NCBI GenBank assembly: GCA_023395755.1 | Contig: JAEWYG010000064.1 | Span: forward strand, 1-5,159 | Origin: Actinomycetes bacterium | Lineage (GTDB): Bacteria; Actinomycetota; Coriobacteriia; Coriobacteriales; Eggerthellaceae | Direction of reading: 5' to 3' | DNA length: 5,159 bases | In this document: positions 1 to 5,159 of the stretch, one piece after another | How the letters are laid out: each line of letters opens with the position of its first letter | Position numbering within the stretch: position 1 is the stretch's first letter | The notes under the pieces: generated by a model | Told to the model about the DNA's origin: nothing | Database searches by the model: none | What the model saw: only the letters and a program-made list of their open reading frames with translations | Made by a program: the position numbers and the translations under genes

Positions 1-175
1 CCAAGCGCGGAGCATAGAGTGAAGCCTCCCCCATCACCTGATCAATCAATTCAGGAAACGTGTGCTCAATTTCGTCGGTACCCCACGCGGCCGACGAACA
101 TACGCGCTCAAATTCCAGCAGTTTGAGGCTCTCTTCGATAGCTTTGCCGCCCCCGCGTACTGCAACGTAGCCCAT
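1..175 (-). CDS. phnI: PhnI, carbon-phosphorus lyase core complex subunit (N-terminal fragment, runs off the left edge)
   Basis: The first 58 codons are visible, plus one base; the gene continues past base 1. The fragment starts MGYVAVRGGGKAIEES and ends near GEASLYAPRL. This matches the PhnI family N-terminus, which in E. coli begins MYVAVKGGEKAI and has a similar VMAEGSLY segment after a helix. PhnI is the nucleosidase-like subunit of the PhnGHIJ core. With PhnG, PhnH and PhnL it transfers phosphonate to the 1' carbon of the ribose triphosphate moiety of ATP or GTP, displacing the base; it acts in the cytoplasm. The ATG (175-173) directly abuts the phnH stop TAG (178-176). AAGGTGG at 190-184 lies 8 nt upstream as a ribosome binding site, so the start is well supported. 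The full family length is about 350 residues, so most of the gene is missing because of the window edge, not because of a visible break. Confidence 0.9.
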   Translation of the reverse strand, partial: MGYVAVRGGGKAIEESLKLLEFERVCSSAAWGTDEIEHTFPELIDQVMGEASLYAPRL

Positions 176-820
176 CTAGCACACCACCTTTTCGGCCACA
201 AGCGTCACATGCGAACTGCGCGGTATAGCAACTATGCACCCTTCTGCATCTACCAACACAATCTCAATACCACAGGGGAACTCGTCACCACGTTCGGCAC
301 GAGCGCGCACCCAATCGCCACGGTCTACTGCAAAACGGTTCACATCCTTCACTCCCGGTCCGCGCACTTCGACAATCTGCAACGTTGACCCAGTCTCAGC
401 CAAAGCCTCTTCCGTCGCTGCTAAACGCATACATCCTAAGATCACCGTCGCGCCCTTCTCGGGGGAAACGAGCGTACCGCGACACGCTTCGGAAATGCTG
501 CCAGCAGCCATCTGAGCATCGGCACGTCTTGGCACGATAACAAAATCGGCCTCACGCGCAGAAAGCCGCAACGCGTGCGTCTCGCTGGTCACGTAGTTAG
601 CGGTTACGTCGGACTCTGCATCGACCACACAGAACGTCACCGCCTGATCCACAAATAACTTCACCAAAGCCTCAAGGGCGCCGTCCAGTGCGAGGGGCCG
701 AGCCGCATTTTCCTCGATTGGTTCAACCTGATGCACTGTTCCCGGATGTGCAAATGCATCGAGTACGCTACGAAAAGCCCTCTGCATATGGTGCAGCTGG
801 GCGCTCTCTGCAATCATCAT
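176..820 (-). CDS. phnH: PhnH, carbon-phosphorus lyase core complex subunit
   Basis: This 214-residue protein compares with about 194 in E. coli PhnH and aligns by eye along its length. Residues 15-27 (AFRSVLDAFAHPG) match the E. coli N-terminal motif FRRLLKAMSEPG. Residues 115-128 (GTLVSPEKGATVIL) match GTAVAPEAGATLIL, and 181-205 carry FPxGIEI...AIPRSSHV, matching FPLGIDL...AIPRTTHV. PhnH is a structural subunit, resembling PLP-dependent transferases but without the cofactor, in the PhnGHIJ complex needed to form ribose 1-phosphonate 5-triphosphate. The ATG at 820-818 overlaps the phnG stop as ATGA. AAGGTGGAG at 834-826 lies 5 nt upstream; the second ATG at 817-815 is possible but less well placed. 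The last nine residues (TLVAEKVVC) extend a little past the usual C-terminus, and their codons contain the phnI ribosome binding site. Expression is probably coupled to phnG and phnI. Confidence 0.95.
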   Translation of the reverse strand: MMIAESAQLHHMQRAFRSVLDAFAHPGTVHQVEPIEENAARPLALDGALEALVKLFVDQAVTFCVVDAESDVTANYVTSETHALRLSAREADFVIVPRRADAQMAAGSISEACRGTLVSPEKGATVILGCMRLAATEEALAETGSTLQIVEVRGPGVKDVNRFAVDRGDWVRARAERGDEFPCGIEIVLVDAEGCIVAIPRSSHVTLVAEKVVC

Positions 821-1263
821 GCTGTCTCCACCTTCATCGTCGAAAAATCAACCTTCGTTGCTGCGACAAGAAGTGCTTCTTCTGCCTCACGTTTTTCAAT
901 GCGAAGCAATTCCTCCTTCAAACGAGCATCCCAGCGCGCCGAACGCACGACACCACCCACCCCCGAGAACGCCGCGTCAGCTACCGCAAGCTCGTAAGCA
1001 CGACAGCGATCGCTACCTAGCACGAGCCCTAGGCCCACGGTATCGTCTATACGTACCCGACACGATGTCATAAGTGCTTCACCAAGGTAAAACAAGCTTC
1101 GCTGTGCCGTCTCGCGAACCTTCACCATAACCAGCTCCTCACGTGGCTCATCGAGCACTTCAATAGCACGGGAGCCCACTTCGCTTTCCACCTCGCATAC
1201 CAGAGATCGGACCAACGAAGGATCACCTTCCACCAAAGCTCGTGTACGCTCATACCGTCTCAT
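817..1263 (-). CDS. phnG: PhnG, carbon-phosphorus lyase core complex subunit
   Basis: This is a 148-residue protein, essentially the same length as E. coli PhnG (150). Recognisable stretches are GEALMTSCRVRIDD (61-74), equivalent to GDATLTRAAVRL; a GLGLVLGSDRCRAYELAVADA segment (77-97), equivalent to GYSWVQGRDKQHAERCALIDA; and a C-terminal KVDFSTM (137-143), equivalent to RVDFFTM. PhnG is a small cytoplasmic subunit of the PhnGHIJ complex, required with PhnH, PhnI and PhnL for the ribosyl transfer step before C-P cleavage. It opens the catalytic half of the operon after a 98-nt gap and overlaps phnH by 4 nt. The best Shine-Dalgarno match, AGGAAGG (1285-1279), ends 15 nt before the ATG. That is longer than usual, but no alternative in-frame start lies closer to it. 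E. coli has phnF (a GntR-type regulator) between phnE and phnG; it is absent here. Confidence 0.95.
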   Translation of the reverse strand: MRRYERTRALVEGDPSLVRSLVCEVESEVGSRAIEVLDEPREELVMVKVRETAQRSLFYLGEALMTSCRVRIDDTVGLGLVLGSDRCRAYELAVADAAFSGVGGVVRSARWDARLKEELLRIEKREAEEALLVAATKVDFSTMKVETA

Positions 1264-1361
1264 CTTGTTAGTAACGTTCCTTCCTAATTAATAATTCCCT
1301 GCTTATCGCCAAAACATCGAACGCTCTCACCTCAACAGGACACGGCTTTCGGAATAGAGCA
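1264..1361 (-). other. Intergenic gap between transport and lyase modules, with the phnG ribosome binding site and a weak possible internal promoter
   Basis: This 98-nt stretch is the only sizeable gap between genes in the operon. On the minus strand it holds a purine-rich AGGAAGGAA at 1285-1277 upstream of phnG and an AT-rich run at 1285-1296. A weak promoter-like pair, TTGGCG (1312-1307) and TAATTA (1290-1285) with a 16-nt spacer, is readable but far from consensus. A TGATG overlap at the end of phnE2 opens an 11-codon reading frame (1362-1327, MLYSESRVLLR) that resembles no known protein. No GC-rich hairpin followed by a T run is seen, so a terminator between the modules is not supported. 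The site may only space the two translational units, or it may give extra expression of the lyase genes. Confidence 0.4.
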
Positions 1362-2222
1362 TCAGCGTTGCACGATATAGCGCTTACGTAGACGTGTTGC
1401 TATTACCTCCAGCACCACCGCCACTGCCAAGCACAAGTACACAATGAGCCCGACCTCATGAATGTTGTAATAGAAACTACCCGCCAAAAACAGCTGGTAG
1501 CCAATACCACCTGCTCCTGCAACTGCCCCTACCGCGACGGCATTCACGAAGTTAATCTCGAAGCGAATAAACGTCCATGACAGCATCTCGTTTATCTTTT
1601 CGGGTACTACACCCTGAAACACCACGTGCCACCACGTTGCACCACTCGCTCGTAACGCCTCAACAACGCCGGGATCAACCTCTTCGAAGCTTTCTGAGTA
1701 GGCCTTCACCAAGTAAGCGACACCGTGAAACAAGAGTCCTATCACGGCCGCCTCAGGTCCTAGCCCGATAGCCACCGAGAACACCAAGACCCATAAGATG
1801 GTGGGTACCGCGCGAATCACCGACATAATTACCTTGATAACATTGCTTATACCCTTACTTGAAAGATTCGATGCCGCGAGTAGCCCCAGCACGAAAGCAA
1901 TAACGGCTCCGATAAAGGTGGTTAACAGTGTCAGCGCCAGGGAGACAAATAACCCCTCTACCACATCGGGCAGGGTAAAATGGCCCGCCAAACCTGGCTG
2001 CAGCATCATGGTGACGAAGTCGCCTGCGGCAGCACTCAGTGCCTGCATAAAAGGAACCTTACCGTAATTCATCGTTACCAGCGCAAACACACTCACAAGC
2101 GTCAAGGTGCCTAGTGTCAGGCACAGCACCGTGTTCGGCTTGCTTGCTATACGCGTTTTAATCTTGCCCGACCGCGTTCGTTGTGCACCGGGAATACCGC
2201 ACTTCGCTCGGTAACCAGTCAT
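1362..2222 (-). CDS. phnE: Phosphonate ABC transporter permease (second PhnE-type subunit)
   Basis: From ATG 2222-2220 the protein has 286 residues. A basic, hydrophilic N-terminus (about 1-30) is followed by a membrane segment near 31-51. A binding-protein-dependent permease domain follows, with hydrophobic segments near 88-118, 128-152, 157-173, 224-246 and 256-275. The cytoplasmic EAA loop is clear at 188-210: EALRASGATWWHVVFQGVVP, then EKI. This is the contact site for the ATPase. PhnE permeases carry phosphonates across the membrane, and with the preceding paralogous permease this one probably forms a heterodimeric channel. The start is chosen because ATG overlaps the phnE1 stop as ATGA and GAGGAGG (2237-2231) lies 8 nt upstream. 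The in-frame ATG at 2270 would give 302 residues but sits deep in phnE1. Specificity for phosphonate over phosphite or phosphate rests partly on the neighbouring lyase genes. Confidence 0.93.
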   Translation of the reverse strand: MTGYRAKCGIPGAQRTRSGKIKTRIASKPNTVLCLTLGTLTLVSVFALVTMNYGKVPFMQALSAAAGDFVTMMLQPGLAGHFTLPDVVEGLFVSLALTLLTTFIGAVIAFVLGLLAASNLSSKGISNVIKVIMSVIRAVPTILWVLVFSVAIGLGPEAAVIGLLFHGVAYLVKAYSESFEEVDPGVVEALRASGATWWHVVFQGVVPEKINEMLSWTFIRFEINFVNAVAVGAVAGAGGIGYQLFLAGSFYYNIHEVGLIVYLCLAVAVVLEVIATRLRKRYIVQR

Positions 2223-3076
2223 ATGATTTGCCTCCTCACATAATTCGATACCAGTTCGCAGGCAATACATACGACAATAATGGACAGCACTACCAATCCC
2301 GCTACGTCATAACGGAAGCTTTTGTAGTACACGTCAAACACGAACCCAATGCCGGTACCCGTCAGAATGCCAATAAGAGTGACATCGCGAATATTTGTCT
2401 CAATCATGTAAAGCACCCAGCTGACTACTGCCGTAATACTCAATGACACGACCGCCTGCGTTACGATCTGCCCGTAGGTAGCCCCCGCCGAACGCAGAGC
2501 TTCAACCGGCCCTTCACTCATCTCATCAATACTTTCCAGAAAACAACGTGTCAGATATCCAAAACTGGTAAGGAATAAGGCGAAAAATCCGGTGAACTCA
2601 CTTTGCTTAAACGAAAATAGCAGGATGAAAGCCCAGGCCACAACCGGTATATTACGAAAAAGTGACGCAATGCCGCGTACCGCAAAAGAAACCGGCCCGC
2701 CCACTCCAACAATGCGAGACCCAAGCACCGCGCAAATATAGGCCAAGACCGCCGCCGTGCAACTGGAAGCGATAGAGGCCAAAATAGTCGAACCCAAAGC
2801 GGGCAGGATGGTGCCAAGCTTTTCGAGGGAGGAGAAGGAGGGAACGAATTGCGTCACCATCCATACAAACCCGCCTGGGACTTCGAGAATTGCCTGAAAA
2901 AAATTGAAACCGACATAGCTACTAGAAAGCGCACCCAATGCCACAAACATCAGCGCTGCAACCACAAGAGAAAACGTACGCCTGCGGAAGAACGACCCAT
3001 CGTAGTTACCTCGAGTCGTATCGCCCCGAAATACACTCGGCAGCAGACGCACTAACTTCGCCACGCGCTCCGTCAT
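2219..3076 (-). CDS. phnE: Phosphonate ABC transporter permease (first PhnE-type subunit)
   Basis: This 285-residue integral membrane protein has a cytoplasmic N-terminus of about 33 residues ending in a basic FFRRR patch, then a membrane segment near 34-55. A multi-span permease core follows (about 90-118, 130-155, 161-178, 208-225, 233-250, 256-278). The EAA loop is at 192-211 (EALRSAGATYGQIVTQAVVS), which marks a binding-protein-dependent transporter permease. RNIPVVAWAF (141-150), in the third span region, resembles the R-x-[IV]-P-x-x-x-W motif of the PhnE family; the second permease has RAVPTILWVL at the same place. The ATG overlaps the phnC stop as ATGA, and a near-perfect AAGGAGGA (3090-3083) lies 6 nt upstream. 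The two permeases are clearly diverged, so they are probably an obligate pair rather than a recent duplication. Confidence 0.93.
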   Translation of the reverse strand: MTERVAKLVRLLPSVFRGDTTRGNYDGSFFRRRTFSLVVAALMFVALGALSSSYVGFNFFQAILEVPGGFVWMVTQFVPSFSSLEKLGTILPALGSTILASIASSCTAAVLAYICAVLGSRIVGVGGPVSFAVRGIASLFRNIPVVAWAFILLFSFKQSEFTGFFALFLTSFGYLTRCFLESIDEMSEGPVEALRSAGATYGQIVTQAVVSLSITAVVSWVLYMIETNIRDVTLIGILTGTGIGFVFDVYYKSFRYDVAGLVVLSIIVVCIACELVSNYVRRQII

Positions 3077-4008
3077 GCCGCATCCTCCTTGTTGGCAGGT
3101 GGTGCGTCAAAACGATGCCCCGCTTCAATGAGGCTACTTTGCCAAGGGCTCCCAGCCGTCAAGGTAGCGTCCGCTTTAGCCTCGTCAGTACCGTAAATAT
3201 CAGCAATCGCAGCCGCATCCAAATCATTCGGTGCTCCGTCGAATACCACTTGGCCACCTCTGAGTCCCACAATGCGATCAGAAAACTCAAGCGCAAAATC
3301 AACCTGATGCAAATTCACCAAACATGCGATACCTAACTCGTCTGTCGCCCAACGCAAGTGCTCCATAACAGTACGTGAAGATTTGGGGTCTAAGCTAGCA
3401 ATGGGTTCGTCTGCCAAAATAAGCAGCGGATCCTGCACTAACGCGCGAGCAATACCTACGCGTTGTTTCTGTCCGCCAGACAACTGGTCGGTGCGCGTAT
3501 AGGCGAAATCAGCCAAACCTACTTGGTCCAAAATATCAAACGCACGGCGCTTCTCATCTTCTCGATAGTGACCCACCATGCCAGCAAGGGTCGACCGATA
3601 GCCCAGTCGTCCATGCAGTACATTCTCAATAGCCGTGGCTCGATATACCAGGTTATAGTGCTGAAACACCATACTGATACGACGGCGCGTCTGGCGCAGA
3701 GCGCGACCACGCTCGCGGGTTATCTCTCGTCCGTCGAACACAATCGAGCCCTGCGAAGGATCGATAAGGCGATTCACGCAGCGCAGCAGCGTAGACTTGC
3801 CGGCTCCCGACGAACCAATAATGCTTACAAACTCACCGTGTTGCATACTTAAGCAAACGTCGTTCAGCGCCTTCGACCAGCCGTCGTAGGTTTTCGACAC
3901 ACCCTGCACCTTTAGCAGCAGATCTTCTTGTCGCAGCACATTCACCGGCGAACCGGGAACCACCTGCGAAACCGCTGGTTCACTGGCAAGGTTTCGGCCC
4001 GATCCCAT
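3073..4008 (-). CDS. phnC: Phosphonate ABC transporter ATP-binding protein PhnC
   Basis: This 311-residue cytoplasmic ATPase energises phosphonate import. All nucleotide-binding motifs are intact: Walker A GSSGAGKST (65-73), Q-loop VFQHYNL (Q116), ABC signature LSGGQ (176-180), Walker B LLILADE (195-201), D-loop ASLD (204-207) and the H-loop histidine in VNLHQVDFA (H234). LADEPIASLDPKSSRTVM and LHQVDFAL match E. coli PhnC closely, separating it from most amino-acid or metal importers. It is longer than E. coli PhnC (262 residues). The extra length is a poorly conserved leader of about 30 residues before LLKVQGVSKTY and a tail of about 35 residues after DIYGTDE. The ATG overlaps the phnD stop as TAATG with only a weak GGGTGG (4023-4018) upstream, suggesting translational coupling. 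A later GTG (codons 22 or 24) would trim the leader but has no better ribosome binding site. Confidence 0.95.
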   Translation of the reverse strand: MGSGRNLASEPAVSQVVPGSPVNVLRQEDLLLKVQGVSKTYDGWSKALNDVCLSMQHGEFVSIIGSSGAGKSTLLRCVNRLIDPSQGSIVFDGREITRERGRALRQTRRRISMVFQHYNLVYRATAIENVLHGRLGYRSTLAGMVGHYREDEKRRAFDILDQVGLADFAYTRTDQLSGGQKQRVGIARALVQDPLLILADEPIASLDPKSSRTVMEHLRWATDELGIACLVNLHQVDFALEFSDRIVGLRGGQVVFDGAPNDLDAAAIADIYGTDEAKADATLTAGSPWQSSLIEAGHRFDAPPANKEDAA

Positions 4009-5069
4009 TACGCTGCGCCACCCAACTTGCGAACGGGCTCATACCAATCGTCGTTCGTCTTCACAAAACAGGTTTTCTCGGAATCCTTTTCAAAAATGCC
4101 TTTGGCGCTCTCGTCATCGGGATCGACGAAAATCTTCGGATCGTTCGCTACCTTATCGGAGCAGAAGTAGTCAATAATCTTCGTGCGCTCGTCATCGCTG
4201 AGTGCTTCTTCGTTGAAGCAGATAGGGGCATTCAGAACAGGAGTGATGGAAATGATAGTAAACTGCTTACCACGCACGGTATCGAAAGGTGCCTCAGCAT
4301 CAGCTTTGGCGCGATACACAGCGCCCACCGAGTTTGCCTCGCCAGATACCAGATCGAGATACATATCTACATCAACATCATCAAACGCAGCAACATCAGC
4401 ATCACCCGACAACAGATTTACTGCCGAACCTTGGTGGGAGTTACCGAAAAGCACCTCGGAGAAGAATTTACCTGTCTCAAGTAACTCATCGGAACCGCTC
4501 AAGCCAAACTCTTCCACAATGCCACTCGACGGCACCTTAAAGCCCGAAGTTGAGGTGGCCGACACAAAAGAGAAAGATTTACCCTTAATGTTCTTTAGGG
4601 AATAGCTACCGCCACTTTTGTACTGATCGGCATTTTCCGTGGCAACACAGATACGACTGTAATAGCAAGCACCATCTAGCTTGCCATCCTCATCGCTATT
4701 GGTGAAAGCAGCTTGAACCTTAGGATTCTTTTTGTTGGCCTGTACATATCCTTCGGCACCCAGCAGTGCCATTTGTGCCTTGCCCGAGGCGATAGCTTCG
4801 ATGGCTACGTTGTAGTCGGTCGTGGTTAGCAGATTGGCCTTCCGTCCGCATGCCGCTGTAATTGCGGCGCCGATTGCCTCGCGAGACGACGTTAAGTCGG
4901 CTGAGGAGTTGTCGGGCAGCCATACCATCGTCAAAGGATCGGAAGAGGCCGCAGCGTCGTTGGTACCTTTACTGGGTTCCGCACCGGCCGTTGCACCGGA
5001 GCCACCCGCCGCACACCCCGTCATCATACCCAACACGCCCGCCATAACAGCAACCGCACTACCCGCCAC
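4008..5069 (-). CDS. phnD: Phosphonate-binding lipoprotein PhnD (ABC transporter substrate-binding protein)
   Basis: From the GTG start this protein has 353 residues. A hydrophobic signal segment (about 3-16) ends in a lipobox-like MTGC (16-19), so Cys19 would be lipidated. A flexible Gly/Ala/Ser linker (20-44) precedes the binding domain. Features shared with E. coli PhnD include the DY of TTDYNVAIEAI (85-86), an STSGF segment (173-177) equivalent to NSTSGFLVPG, a His in GNSHQGSAV (H212), and KIIDYF (297-302) equivalent to KIYDFF. It catches phosphonate outside the membrane for PhnE and PhnC. AGAAGG (5081-5076) lies 6 nt before the GTG. The signal segment lacks any positive charge before its hydrophobic core, which is odd; the in-frame codons just upstream read SSRRQF but follow a TAA (5090-5088) with no start codon between. 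The mature domain has six cysteines (74, 135, 141, 284, 303, 334). The start is uncertain; the family call is firm. Confidence 0.9.
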   Translation of the reverse strand: MAGSAVAVMAGVLGMMTGCAAGGSGATAGAEPSKGTNDAAASSDPLTMVWLPDNSSADLTSSREAIGAAITAACGRKANLLTTTDYNVAIEAIASGKAQMALLGAEGYVQANKKNPKVQAAFTNSDEDGKLDGACYYSRICVATENADQYKSGGSYSLKNIKGKSFSFVSATSTSGFKVPSSGIVEEFGLSGSDELLETGKFFSEVLFGNSHQGSAVNLLSGDADVAAFDDVDVDMYLDLVSGEANSVGAVYRAKADAEAPFDTVRGKQFTIISITPVLNAPICFNEEALSDDERTKIIDYFCSDKVANDPKIFVDPDDESAKGIFEKDSEKTCFVKTNDDWYEPVRKLGGAA

Positions 5070-5075
5070 AAACTG

Positions 5076-5081
5076 CCTTCT
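5076..5081 (-). promoter_or_regulatory. Ribosome binding site deciding the phnD GTG start
   Basis: AGAAGG lies 6 nt upstream of the GTG at 5069-5067. No other start codon is in frame between the TAA at 5090-5088 and this GTG, so if the sequence is correct this site fixes the phnD start. Read in the phnD frame, the same six bases would be the codons AGA AGG (Arg-Arg). All seven arginines inside phnD use CGN codons, which favours a Shine-Dalgarno role over coding. Confidence 0.55.
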
Positions 5082-5086
5082 GCTTG

Positions 5087-5092
5087 ATTATT
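5087..5092 (-). promoter_or_regulatory. Possible -10 element for the operon (AATAAT)
   Basis: AATAAT matches the TATAAT consensus at five of six positions, and a TG lies upstream at 5096-5095, near but not at the ideal extended -10 spacing. No TTGACA-like -35 is found at 16-18 nt; that place is occupied by the palindrome at 5103-5114. If used, transcription would begin near 5080, leaving a leader of only about ten bases and probably excluding the AGAAGG site from efficient use. The promoter could therefore lie further right, beyond the window. This is a weak call. Confidence 0.2.
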
Positions 5093-5102
5093 CGCACGCA
5101 AT

Positions 5103-5138
5103 AGCACCGGTGCTCGCAGGGTGGCTTGCACCGGTGTT
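5103..5138. repeat. Paired palindromes upstream of phnD (possible operator or leader hairpin)
   Basis: AGCACCGGTGCT (5103-5114) is a perfect 12-bp palindrome. A second copy of its core, GCACCGGTG, lies at 5128-5136, 24 bp further from phnD, and a third partial copy, AGCACCG, is at 5148-5154 next to the window edge. Because the cores are self-complementary, 5103-5113 can also pair with 5128-5138 as an 11-bp stem (one G-U pair) with a 14-nt loop. Position upstream of the first gene of the operon, and copies spaced about two helical turns apart, fit a cooperative dimeric regulator. A leader hairpin in the mRNA is the alternative. On the plus strand the stem is followed by TTTT, as in an intrinsic terminator, but no plus-strand gene is visible for it to end. 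No regulator is identified. Confidence 0.5.
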
Positions 5139-5159
5139 TTCATTTGGAGCACCGCTCGA

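Noticed and set aside
62..388. 108-residue plus-strand open frame opposite phnH and phnI
   Set aside because: It crosses the phnH/phnI junction antisense; both minus-strand products match known families and the plus frame matches nothing.
1327..1362. 11-codon reading frame MLYSESRVLLR coupled to phnE2 by TGATG
   Set aside because: It is too short to separate from chance, has no good ribosome binding site, and no attenuator hairpin follows it.
2223..2270. Upstream ATG at 2270 as the start of the second permease (302 residues)
   Set aside because: It would overlap phnE1 by 52 nt and add a non-family MYCLRTGIELCEEANH leader. The ATG at 2222 has an ATGA overlap and a strong GAGGAGG 8 nt upstream.
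3463..3852. 129-residue plus-strand open frame opposite phnC
   Set aside because: It is antisense to the ATPase motifs of phnC. The phnC assignment is firm and the shadow shows no domain.
4183..4605. 140-residue plus-strand open frame opposite phnD
   Set aside because: It is rich in Ser, Thr and Pro as expected for antisense of a GC-balanced gene, has no recognisable motif, and lies wholly within a well-identified gene.
5025..5143. ATG at 5143-5141 as the true phnD start
   Set aside because: It is in a different frame from the phnD body and reaches a TGA after about 39 codons. It would serve phnD only if an indel exists between 5081 and 5143.
1..5159. CRISPR arrays, insertion sequences, tRNA or rRNA genes
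   Set aside because: No regularly spaced repeats, terminal inverted repeats, transposase motifs or structured RNA signatures were seen; the window is almost fully occupied by phn genes.

Overview
The window is one compact minus-strand operon for taking up and breaking down phosphonates, the C-P lyase pathway. Transcription runs from high to low coordinates. In that order the genes are phnD (binding lipoprotein), phnC (ATPase), two permease genes (called phnE1 and phnE2 here), phnG, phnH, and the first 58 codons of phnI, which runs off the left edge. No convincing gene lies on the plus strand; the long plus-strand ORFs are antisense shadows of these genes.

Layout. Bases 5070-5159 are the upstream leader or promoter region, with a pair of palindromic GCACCGGTG-type repeats. 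Bases 1362-5069 are the ABC importer. Its junctions overlap by 1 nt (phnD/phnC, TAATG) or 4 nt (phnC/phnE1 and phnE1/phnE2, ATGA), so they are probably translationally coupled. Bases 1264-1361 are the only real gap, 98 nt between the transport and catalytic modules. Bases 1-1263 hold the catalytic module: phnG/phnH overlap by ATGA, and the phnH stop TAG directly abuts the phnI ATG. The rest of the lyase set (phnI remainder, phnJ, phnK, phnL, phnM) would be expected beyond the left edge, but that cannot be seen here.

How the genes work together. PhnD captures phosphonate outside the membrane. PhnE1/PhnE2 form the channel and PhnC powers import. PhnG, PhnH and PhnI belong to the core complex that, with PhnL, attaches the phosphonate to ribose-5'-triphosphate before the radical-SAM enzyme PhnJ cleaves the C-P bond.

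Organism. The base composition is moderate (roughly 50-55% GC by eye). Shine-Dalgarno sites are strong AAGGAGG or AAGGTGG types, and PhnD is a lipoprotein with a possible twin-arginine relic upstream of its start. This fits a mid-GC bacterium; an actinomycete of the Coriobacteriia type is a weak guess, not a demonstrated assignment.

Novelty. This is a recognisable pathway rather than a new system. The points most worth a second look are the start of phnD (SRRQF in frame but cut off by a stop), the paired palindromes upstream, and departures from the E. coli PhnD ligand-site motifs.
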